In this document: piece by piece, positions 36,236 to 47,500 of the stretch
Layout: every line of letters starts with the position of its first letter
How positions within the stretch are numbered: position 1 is the stretch's first letter
NCBI RefSeq assembly: GCF_021018805.1
Contig: NC_086247.1
Coordinates: forward strand, 95,373,338-95,437,337
Source of the DNA: Prinia subflava
Lineage: Eukaryota > Chordata > Aves > Passeriformes > Cisticolidae
Length of the DNA: 64,000 nt
Reading direction: 5' to 3'
Notes under the pieces: model-generated
Told to the model about the DNA's origin: nothing
What the model saw: only the letters and a program-made list of their open reading frames with translations
Database searches by the model: none
Position numbers and translations under genes: made by a program

Positions 36236-39199
36236 TTCTAGATAACAAATGAGTCCTTGGAAAAGGGCATCTGCCAGTAAAGTAGTTATAAATCTGCTGT
36301 AGCAGGCAGTAAAAATGTATGGAAGATCAGCAGCAGCAGCTGCACATCTATTTCCTAAGATGTTCCTGCTATGTTCCAGTAGAAAACTTCTCTGCTATTA
36401 ATAATCAGAGCATCAAAGGATGGCACAGTTGCTGCATCCATGCTGCCCATGCCTTTATCTTCACCTGGATCAGTTCATGATCTGCTGATGGACAGCACTG
36501 CTGTACAAGGGAAACTTGAGTGAAATATTCAGTTTGGGAAACTTAGCACTGACAACAGGACAGAACAATTTTTTTATTGCAGAGTGTGGTCCAGTGACAT
36601 TAACTCAGTCTTTTTATAATTGTGTGTATTTGCTATTTATTTACTCCTTGACGGCGAATGTGAGTGTGCTGCTTCTGACTAAGTAAAAGAAAATGAACAC
36701 AAGATGTGATGGGTTATGGGTGACACAGTAATTACTAACATTCTGTATTTCTGTACTGCACCTGCCCTCGATGCAGCAACAATGATGTGAAAAGTTCAAA
36801 GAGCATTTCTGAGGCTCTGGCCCTTGCTCACACCCATGTTTGTCTCTGAAGTTTTTCAAACAGTTGCCAAGAGAAACTTCTCCACATGAACATAACATAT
36901 GCTTGTTACCAGATTGTAGTTAAGCCTTTGCATATTTTTGAGTGTACTTAAACTTGACTAAAATCCTCAGAATAGTGAAAAGTATCTCAGTTCCATCTAT
37001 CGCTGTTGTTACAGTCTGGACTGTGCTAGCTGCTTTGCCATCACAACTGACTGATCTGGGAGAAGGGTAACTCAGCTCCCCGCCACAGGCCACAGCTTTG
37101 CCTGCTCTGTTCTCACGCTGTGGTCGGTGACCAGCACTGCCTGGCCATCTCCCAGAGCAGGGCTGGGAAGTCTATGGTGAGGTTGGTTGTGATGGCACAT
37201 CCTTATTACATCACTTCTGGATGGAAATGGTTTCCATCTCTCTTTTCTGCTAGTCTCTATGATAAGCATTCTGTTACATGGTTTCATTCCTCTGACTCTT
37301 CCTGCCTGTACTGTTTCTCCTGTTGAAACGTTCTAAAGCCAGAAAGGAAAATATGATAGACTTAATTTTCTCTACTTTGGAAGTGTATATTTGCCTTTCT
37401 TACATCTTGTTTGACTCATCTGGGCCTTGAGTAAAGTCTTAAAGCCGTGGTACTGGGACACAGTAAGTCCTGCATTATGGATATGAGCAGCACTTCAGAA
37501 AGTACTGAGTCATGAGATACTGATACAGAGTTTATATTGCCACTTCAAGCCTGTTAAAGAAGCAAAATGCACAACCTGCCATATTCAAGACATGCACAGG
37601 GAATATGTGTATGAAAGTATTTGGTTTCCAGCATGAAAACCAGATGGGCTGCTTGTTGTATCTTGTTTTCTGGCCAAGACACGTCCCTGCTTCTGATCTG
37701 GATGAAGCTGGTGGTGCCCACAGCCACTGCTAACGACAATACAGCCACAGACTTTCTGACAGGAGCCTCAGTTGCTGCATGGAATTAATGGCTGCAAATA
37801 TTTAAACTTTGTTATGCCAGAAGCTCTGAACATCATGCAGCGGTTGGGGGTTGATGGCTGCTCCTGACTCATGCCAGCAATTCCACTGGTACTTGGAAGC
37901 TGAGCAGGAGGGACCAGAGTGAACTCAGAGGAAAATGAACCGCTGCAGCTGAGTGCACTTAAAAATGAAACAATCCAAAGTTACCTTTTTAACCTTTTTG
38001 TATGTTTTTAGCCGTTGTTTGTAGACAACGCCATGTATAAACTATGTAATAAGTCAGTGTCATCCTGCATCTTTGATTGCCATTTGTGCAGGAAATTCAA
38101 ACTTAAAAGTATGAACCCCTCATATTTCGATTCTTTACTAAAATAAATTCCTGAATTCTCTACAATGGCCAAATGTGCTCTTCCTGAAGAGGCTGATACG
38201 AAGCCTGATACAGAGCACTGTGACATATTTATGTGCATATATACATGTATATTTGTGTGTATACATGCATATATGTGCATATGAATATATCTTTATTTAT
38301 ATTTACTGAATGTTGCTCCTGCTGCTGCGGCTTAAAATTTGTCTAGAAAGTGAATTTATACACCAAACAACCCATCCATTTCTTCCACTGTCAGCAAACA
38401 GTGCAGAATTGCAGAACAACAAGCTGAAGAGTAGGCTTTAATTTGAAACCTGCCACATTAGCACTGGTGAGAGCTTCTGTTCTGCTGTATATCATAACCC
38501 ACTGACTGAATCATTTAACCCCCTAGGATTGTTCAGTACTGTTGCAGAGGAATGCTGGCTTAGAAGGAGAGTCAGAACTGCATAAAACAGATTGAAAGCT
38601 TTTGTATATATTGCAGCTCATGCTGCGAACTGAGCACAAAGAAACAAACTGAGAAACCTTGCCAAGCACAACAGAAGGCATTTGCAAAAACACAGGGGTG
38701 GCTCTTTACATCAAGAAGCTATGGAATTATGAAGGAGTGTCAGAGTTACAGAGGCATCAACACCCTTTGGCTCAGGTTACTGTTCTTACTGGACCTGGCC
38801 AAACGAAGCAGAATCCAGCTTTGAGGAGGGCAAATCAGAGAATACACTGGGAGAAGAATAGATTTATTCTGTTTTAAGAACGGACTGAAATCTAATTAAC
38901 AGGTATGTGTTAATACAAGCTTGAGAGTAATTTATAAGTTCACAGATGTCTTTTAATACATATATACGCACACATACATATATATGTACACCTATAATCA
39001 GAATTGTTCTCATATATATGATAATCTAATGAAAAATGTAAGGTTAAAAACCTTTCTTTATGTAAGTAATGGTAGGATTACTGCACTAGTTCAGGAATTA
39101 CTGCATCTTCAGCGAAGGCTGTTCTTTAATGTCCTAGGAACTGACACGCAAAAAAAAAAAATCCTTTTACGAGAACTTCTACTTAGATATTTCACTGTT
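36236..39199. other. Intergenic; no gene recognised
   Basis: AT-rich sequence with a TA/CA-type low-complexity block at 38225-38300 and another at about 38958-38992. No exon or RNA gene recognised. Confidence 0.55.
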
Positions 39200-39380
39200 G
39201 CTCCAGAAGATCATCTGGTCCAACCTTTTGGTTCATTTACCACCATGTCCAGTTGTATCTTGAAAGTTTCCAGTTGGGGAGACTCCACTATGTCTCTGGG
39301 GAGTTAATTCCAGGGATTTGTTGTTACCACTGTAAAAAAAAAAAAATCTTTCTTGAGATGAAATGCTCACACTTTTTTCC
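39200..39380 (-). mobile_element. CR1 fragment, reverse orientation
   Basis: On the + strand GAAGATCATCTGGTCCAACC, ATCTTGAAAGTTTCCAGTTG, GGGGAGACTCCACTATGTCT and an A-run before TCTTTCTTGAGATG fit a reverse CR1 3' end. Confidence 0.8.
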
Positions 39381-41937
39381 ATTAAGCAGTGTATGTACAA
39401 AGTCCATTAAAATTGAGAGGAGTTTTGGGCAAAAGAAAGGTTTTGGGCAATTGATGTTTCCCCAGTTTTCAAAGTAAGCACCTTTGCTTTCAATATTGGT
39501 TATATACAGTTGGCCTTCCATAATGTGATTGTTGATAGCATTGAATTTGTATAGACTTACAGCTTCAAATATAACTGAAACCTTCAGCTTCATGGTAATT
39601 ATTAGCAAAAGCTGATGTGCTACCTAATTCCTTCCCTAAGAGGCATATCCTTTTGACTGTAGTTGTGATAACTTGAGACAAACTGACCTGCTAGGGCTTG
39701 GAAACATTTTTCTCACAGAGTTTTTGTTTGTTTATGGGCAAAGACTCTCTTTGGCATAGGCAATCGGCTGTGCAAAAGTTTGCAGCCCAGAGAAGGCACA
39801 AGTGTCTAAACACCTATATGGGAGGCAGAATGCCTTAGCAGTGGTAGGTGCAGCCACTCCTAGGAGGTGAAAGAGTTACATGCAGTTGTCCACCTTTAGT
39901 ACTGCTGGACATGGGGCAGCTGGAGCCACTGTCTCACTGTGTAAAAGCACCAGCTGAAAGAACTTGCAGGAAATTGCAATCACGTCCTGCACAACCCTGA
40001 CAGAGAAATCTTTTTCCCCCTCATTGTTACTTTTTGGCATTCACTTGACAATAGGGTCACCTTATAGTCCAGACTTCAAATACGAAACACTTGGGCCAGT
40101 CTCACAGAGCATTCATGTATTTGTATTTGCTCCCAGGACTTCCTAGGAATAGAGATGGTGGGGAAAAGTTTTGAAATAGTCTTTGTTATGTGTAAAAGGA
40201 AGAGCTAGAGCAGTGTCATGAACTCAGTAGAGATGTATAAATAACATTTAACCTTTGAATCAAGAGACACAGGTGCAAATCTCCAACCGATGACAGTGCG
40301 TAAAGCACCATAAAAGCAGAGCGTGGGAGAGGAGCAGGGCTGTGAAGTGACACTGCAGTTCGAGGTGTGATTTTGTGCCCACTCAGAGCTGATTGTTCCT
40401 CACCTCTGGAACTCAGATGCTAGCTCCTGCTGGACTCAGAACTCAGCCAGAATTCTCTTGCTTTTACTTGATCCGGTATTGTCCCTGTGGCTGATCCTCT
40501 CCTGGGGGTGTACAAAGGGTACCTCTGCCATCTCCCCTTCCATGCCACCCTGCTGGGAAGAGCCAGACTAAGCAAACTGGAAGAGGACGGTGGCATCTCT
40601 CTGGAGTGAGTTACTGCCATTGCTGGTTTTCAGCAGAGAAGCAAATAATGTAGATGTTTCATCTGGGTCCTGTTACAAAAGTAACAAACAGGCTTGGGCT
40701 GCTTTGAAGTGCCCTTGTGCTGTCTCATTCCTTTTACGTGAACTCAGATTTCCACACAGATGGTGACAGAAGATCATTAGCACTTTTATGGAAAACTCCT
40801 CTGAAATCTGTATCTGATTTGTCCCCCTCAGGTTCAGATTTCCTAAGTTGCAATTAAGACTGGGCTTGGTTTCTTTTATGTATTATCCCAGTTGAACTGA
40901 ATTCAAAACCCACAAGTAAACTTTCTTCATTCTTTTGAGGTAGTCCAAGGTCTTGAGAAAACCTAGAAAATACTTAAGTGCTTTTGTTTATTTGGAAAAA
41001 AACCCCCAAACAAAACCCTGTAAACCCTGTACAGTCTGAATTCTGGACTTCATTTCAGAATTTAGGATTCTATGAAGTGTCATTGGTTCTGTACATATTT
41101 AACATAACCTCTCAAAAACTTCACTCTTTTCTAGCAAGCAATGGACACTGACATATAAATTATAGAATCACAGAATCTCTGGGCTTAAATTCTGCTTCTC
41201 CCAGATCCATTGCATAAATTAAGGCAACTTTTTGTTACACTTTTTCATCAAAGAAAATTTTCAGACGTATAAAAGTAAGTTCACTGTATATTCTATTCCA
41301 CTGAAAGTATTTTTAAAGCTCTTTACTAAGTTTTCTGGTGTAGTGAATATCTGTCTGTCTATCTATCTGTATTTATATATCTATATACATACCCACATGT
41401 ATGTATAAATATATATATTTTTTTTCTTAAGACAATTATAATTCCTTTCTTTTAGTAGGCATCAGATCTGCTTCAGCTAAATGTTAGGCAAGCTAACAGG
41501 CTACACATTGAAGAGATAGTTGATAATGATTTGGAAAAAATAAACAATCTGAATTGTTTGAAGTTTCTGGGGCTATCATCTGAGCCATTTCAGTTCAAAA
41601 AGCTTTCCAAAAATGCATTCATTCTCTTTCTGTGTCCAAGTCTAAAGAATCCACGTAACAAATTTCAGAAACAGATGGATTATCAACATACTCAAGTTTT
41701 TTGTTTCAAGACTTGGATGATTATGTGCATGAGTCTTCCTCAAGGTATTTGGCAAGAACACTTCCACCCTTGAGAGCCTCTTGACATCTGTTTCGGAACA
41801 TTATTTATGTGAGTCATACATGTATGTAAGTGCAGTTAGTTTTAAGTGCTTATTTTGAGAAAGAAAGGAAAATACATGCAGCGTTGCTGAATCCATAAAA
41901 TTACATGCATTCTACACAAGGACACAAGACAGAAGTG
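39381..41937. other. Intergenic between ADNP2 and RECK; no gene recognised
   Basis: A short reverse CR1 tail is possible at 41161-41210 (ATAGAATCACAGAATCTCTG). A CTGT/CTAT microsatellite passing into TATA lies at 41350-41422. Otherwise nothing is recognised. Confidence 0.5.
41350..41422. repeat. TCTG/TCTA and TA low-complexity repeat
   Basis: TCTGTCTGTCTATCTATCTG is followed by TATA-rich units and a T run. Confidence 0.85.
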
Positions 41938-41943
41938 TTTATT
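41938..41943 (-). terminator. RECK: Poly(A) signal of RECK
   Basis: TTTATT on the + strand is AATAAA on the RECK strand, about 1.0 kb after the stop codon. It is the first canonical hexamer on this strand that gives a UTR of reasonable length. Other forms may exist. Confidence 0.5.
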
Positions 41944-42964
41944 AAAATAAAAAGCTTTAATGCTTTTGCATTTAAAAGATTTAGCATAAAATAATTGCTA
42001 CAAACATGCTACAACATACATGTTCAAATAGTTTTCAGTGCTTTCTTTCAAAGTTCAGCATTTTGGCAAAAATAAGTTTTTCTGTATGTACTTCAAAACT
42101 TGGCTATCATAATACTGATATAAAATACTTCATGTAGAGTAAAGTCAGGTGCATAAAATACAATAAGTAATAAAACATACTGTTTGTATAAACATTTAAA
42201 GTATAAATTTCATTAGATAACATGCAAATACTGCAATATTTTAAATGGCACTTAAATATAGATACTGAGATTCTTTATAATTTTGCATCCAATATGAGAT
42301 TCTGAAATGTACAAAACTATAAAAAGAACACAAATCTCTTCACTGAAGTCAGGTACTAGCATAGAGCTTGATTGTCATTTTACAAGCAGTGAGCCCAAAG
42401 TCCTGCAAGTATTCACCAGTCCAAGGAACGATGCCTACTGAAATAGGCCCAGGGCTAGTTTGTTTTCTTCATAATAAAATATGCAAGCATATTTACATGA
42501 GAATAAACTCTTAAATTTTTGGTAAGGTAATTAAGTAGCAGCAATGTCTTTCTTCCAAAAATGATGTTTAAAATAGGTGCATGCCTTCATTGTCACTGAT
42601 ATGCATCTGAATAATATAAAACTGGCATCCTTCAGTAAACTCAAAACACTGTTTAGTTCATTGCTGAAAAAACCCTATAAGATCCCTTCTCCTCAAAATC
42701 ATAAATCCATTATGTCAGAACCTTACAGAGCATATTTATGTTTCCAAGATCCATGGAAAACCATCTAATTGTGCTGAAACAGTCATCTGAAAGTTATGAA
42801 TAAGAGAATCATCTTTTCACATTATTCAAATACTTTTAGTCCTTCATTGAAAAATATAAGTTCATTGAATGTTGCATGTTTTTTGTTTTCTGTTCAGTGA
42901 CCAACAACTCCGAATGTCCTTCACCACACAAATGCCACAATGCTCATGCATATTTCTTAAGCAG
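41944..42964 (-). other. RECK: RECK 3' UTR (extent inferred)
   Basis: About 1 kb of AT-rich sequence between the stop codon and the poly(A) signal. On the RECK strand it has a TGCTGCT heptamer (42537-42543; miR-15/16 family seed match), two CAGTATT heptamers (42111-42117 and 42227-42233; miR-200b/c/429) and one TTGCCAA (42063-42069; miR-182). miR-15/16 and miR-182 regulation of RECK has been reported in mammals; use in this bird is inference. Confidence 0.55.
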
Positions 42965-43183
42965 TTACATGTAGCATGTCAATGCTGATGACAGCATGAA
43001 TAGAAGGCTTATGAACAGGGGGTGCAGAGCAGGCGCCACTTGAGCGGAAGCAGAAGAAATGCTAAATGAAACTTGTACTTGAGACGCAATTAGAGCCGAC
43101 AGAGGCACGTGTGACGCTAATGTTGGGCTGTCTGAATTGATCAGAGACTCGATCTTCTCTGCTTCTTTATTGCAGGCTTCAAT
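42965..43183 (-). CDS. RECK: RECK last exon: GPI-attachment tail (about residues 899-970)
   Basis: Acceptor CCCTAG/ATTGAAGCC. It encodes IEACNKEAEKIESLINSDSP and then a variable Ser/Ala-rich segment, and ends in the hydrophobic stretch HPLFISLLFMLSSALTCYM and TAA. A small-residue region followed by a hydrophobic end is what a GPI transamidase signal needs. The last 30 residues differ strongly from human in sequence but keep this character. Confidence 0.95.
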   Translation of the reverse strand: MEACNKEAEKIESLINSDSPTLASHVPLSALIASQVQVSFSISSASAQVAPALHPLFISLLFMLSSALTCYM

Positions 43184-44519
43184 CTAGGGGAAAAAAAGTT
43201 ACTATTTCTCCTCTTACCATGTAAAATGCCAATGCAAAAATATTCCCATCAGCACATAAGATTTAGATAATTTTGGGGAGAACTTGGAAAACAGATCAGA
43301 GGTCTCATCATGGACTCTGATACTATTGAAAACTCCTGTGGAAGTCCTCAGTAGTAGAAAAGGAACAGGAAGGAAGCTGTATACAAGTTATCGAGGGGTT
43401 ATGTGTTTTGAATGTCGATGCAAAAAAGCCCACAGTGAATTATCACTAAAGAAAGTTCCTCTAAAACTGAGGACTTCCTTCCTGATTGACCAACTTACTT
43501 CCTTGACGTGCGCAACAGTGCAAAAATCAAGATTTTCTCCTTTCTGGGCTTTTTCTTCCAAATCAGAGAAAACTGATTTCATTTATGGGAAAGGAAAAAT
43601 GGAAGTAATAGAACCTGAGAAACAGTAGGTTTCTATTCCCCCACTGACATGATGATACTAATGAATTTCTGTTAGGAAATTTATTTTTTCCACTTCACTT
43701 TCTACTGCACCCCAGAAAGGAATTTAGTAATAAGTCTCTTTAAAAGCATTGGAAGCTGCCTCTGGTGAAGATTAAATTTGACAAGCTTAATATTGGAGGT
43801 CCACAGCTTTGCAAGTTGAGGAGTGTCTAGCTTAACAATAGGTGCCACCAATGAGGTAAGCAGTGGTGGCCTCTGATTTCAGACTCCTCCTCCCCCCAGG
43901 AATCTGACAGCACCTGCTGCAGGTGGAGTGAGAGCTGACCAGGCCAGCAAGACTTTCTTCCTAAGTCCTGGTAACATTTTGGGCTGTTTCTGCTTGAGAA
44001 GGAGACAGAAGCTGGAGCTGAGTTGGACGTAACGGGGCACGAGCAATCAAATGACATACAATGTATCTGCCTGAGAAACAAGCACCATCCTACAGGTACA
44101 AAAGTGAAGCAAATCGATGCTGAGTAAATCAAATAATATCATCTACCTGCAATGGTTTGGGGTTCTGATCCACAGGAATGATGAGAATCACAATTTCTGA
44201 TTCTATGCTTAAGTATCCAAACACATCACACTGTGGCACTGACACGTGCAGGCGAATTTTTTCAAGTATGTCAAGTACTGTTATTGGCTTTTTATTTGTT
44301 ACCTGTAAGAAAACAAAGAACTCTGCAGATAATGTCATATTATGGAAAATTCTCCTCCACAGTTTTAATAACATCATGTCATGCCAGAGAATGTGTTTCA
44401 GCCATTAAACTACTCAGTTCTAAACTCTATTCTAAATGCTAGCAAAAGACCTAAAGGATTCAATGCATATAAAACTGAAATGATTCTAAAAAAAACCTGA
44501 AAACAAACCCCTCCAAAAA

Positions 44520-44556
<37 letters not shown>

Positions 44557-47500
44557 AAATATTTATTTATTAAATAACCATGGTTTTGATATGTGTTGTT
44601 CTCCACCTTCATGGTTAGTGTGTCTATGTACCACATACCTCAAAATAATGTAAATGGTTATCTGTTACAGTGGTTTGTGCTCCCACACTGTAAAGTGTGG
44701 AAACAAGAGGCAGAACAGCCCTAAATTTATAGAACTCTCTAGTATCTGAAGCAGTTTTTTCTCACGTGAACCAGCTGTCTGAACTAAAAGAGGCAGACAT
44801 TACAATCCAGATGTCAGGGTGCTTAGTAGATGAGAGTAGTTATGACCAACTACTTGAATAAGACAAATAAATTTCTTTAACTAGAAAGCCTTCTTCTAAC
44901 AGAAACTAAAAATTCTTCTTCATGGTCACATGTTGTAATGTGTGAACTGAGAAGCTGCAGTACCCACTGTGTCCCTGGTACCATTAGAGGTGACAACTGG
45001 ACAACACTCCAGGATGTAGGCATGACCCAACAGAGACTGTTACTCAGCAAAACTGGTCAACACACAAGAGCACCAACAAACACAATCTCTGACAGGAAAG
45101 CAGTAGAATCATAGATGCTGTTCCTATATAATTTGTCTGCAGTATTACAAGTCATATAAACTGCAAAACTGAGTCTGCTCGTTTGTGCCTACTCTAATTC
45201 TCTATTTGTGCCTACTCTAATACTCTAATTTTGTATGACTCAGATAAAGAAATAAAGAGACCTATAAGCAGTATAAGGAAAAAAACACCCAACAATCACA
45301 AATAACAACTAAAAAATAATGGCTTTTATAACATGTTAACCTTTCAGGAGGAAGGGCACTGTAACTTGACTTTTCATATACTATTTCACATTAGGCATGA
45401 TTGAACTGTTTACCCTTGCAAAATTATCCAGCTTGTCTTTGTCATATAAGATTCTCAGCATTCCAGCACACAGTGGACAGCAGGCTCCTAGGTGAATTAA
45501 AGAAATCTCAGTAGTAAAACAAGCAGTCTTTTCACTTTTAAGTAAGCAAGAGTCAAAATTTAAATATTAACTGAGAATGAAAATAGCAAAATTACCAAAG
45601 CAAAGTAAATGTTTCAATTTGACAGCAGAGTTGCAGATTTCTAATACTTTTTTAGTATTTAAAACATTTATAATGCAAAATTAGTCACCTTTCGACACAT
45701 ATTTACTATTATCAGCATGAAGCAACAAGATGAATTTTCATTCATTTTAAGATCCTTCATTACGTAAGCTAAAAACTGGAGGCACTGTGTATACCACAAG
45801 CCAAGATTTTGTATGGATGCATGCATATCAACTACAGAAGTGATGGATTTCAAGAGTTCATGTAGCTAGGACATGACAAAAGCATTTATGCACATTGCAA
45901 GCATTAATTTCTGCAGTTGCATCATGTTGGAGCTTAAAATCTTTAGATAACAAGGGAGAAAAAGTGCTTGTCTCACAGACATTGTATTTCTCCTACTGTT
46001 TTTCCTCATCATGTCAGAAACCAAAGGGATAATATTTCAATTTTCTGTCCATGCCTGTGTATTAAATCCACTCTCCAACTTATATGTAATTCACATTCAC
46101 AGAGTGACATTTACAGTATTAAATGTTATTACAAAGCACTTTTTCAAAGGGGGCGAGAAAGGAGAAAAATGAATGAAACATTTTTGTTTTGAGAACAGAG
46201 CTTTTCTTGCTCTGTGTATTACCTGTGATTAGTTGTTGTTTCATAAAGGAAGCACTTGTGAACACAATAAAAAACTGGTTCAAACCAGCACACTGAAAAA
46301 CCACTCCTGCTGTCTTCCACTGTGAATACATATGCTATTTTCCTCTGTCTTCTAATTAAATACCATCTTTGTCCTTCTGGGAACCCTGTGCTGATGACAG
46401 CTCAGCATTCCACTGTGGTATCTGTGCTACCACTTCTGAAAAATTACTCACTGGATTCCTAGAAGCATCCTACCCTGGACACCACAGACCTCATTCGTTT
46501 CTCCCAAACCCATCCCAGCTGCCAGTCTCTTAAAGACTGAAGGAGCATGCCTCCTAAAGCCAAGACCTTTACAGCTCAGGTTTGTGCTCATCTTGGTTCT
46601 GATATTGGCTTGTTCTAGCCCTAAGTAGAGTCATTACTTTACACTTTCTGTTAATACAACATTTTAAAGCCTGTGTTTTGTTCCCAGTATCCCCCTATTT
46701 ATACCCAGAGCCTGGAGAACTCTCCCCACCTGGTGCCAGGAGTGGTTTGCAGCCCGTGGCAGAGAGCTGGGGACACTGGACGAAGGCGCACTCGGAGTGG
46801 AAGCCGTGGTCGGAGAGCGCGCGCACGGCCTGGCAGTGCCCGTGGTAGTCCACGGCCACGCGCTGGGCGTAGGCGGCGCAGACGCTGCCGTAGGTCTGCC
46901 CGTCGTGCCCGCACACGGGCTCTGCCGACCTGCAGAACGGCTGCAACACAGCAAGGCCCAAAACATCGCTGCAGCCCTGCTGCACAAACCTCAGAGCAGT
47001 TTCAACGTGAGGAAAACCAAAATTAGTGCGAATTCACTGCTAAAATTGTCAAGCCTTTGAAAAGATAGGAAATCCAGAGGAAATAACCTGCCAGTTTATA
47101 AATGGGCCATAAATGAAAAGGGTAAGTACTTCAAGAAGGTGACAGTGTCTGAGAAATGCACAATAAAACGTATTTCAGAAACCAACAACTTTTGTTATGT
47201 GCTAATGCTTAAATAAAATTACCAGAATTTAACTTATTAAATCAATTAAAACCATTAGAATTTCGTTATACCTTAAAATAGTCTATTAATAAAATTAATT
47301 TCTTAACAACTCATTAGTAATTTAATTCATCTTAGTGTGGTTTTGTGTGCTTAAAATTTAGTGTGCATGCACATGTATTTCTAACACATTACTGTATGTT
47401 TTATATATCACCTATTTACCTATATTATTTATATTTGTGTATGTGTTACTGTAAGGTGACAGAAGTAGCTTGTCTAACACCACCGTAGAGAGTGGTGGGA

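Noticed and set aside
46673..47060. Arg-rich frames on the + strand opposite RECK
   Set aside because: They are the antisense reading of the CpG-rich Kazal-3 exon, which is clearly coding on the minus strand.
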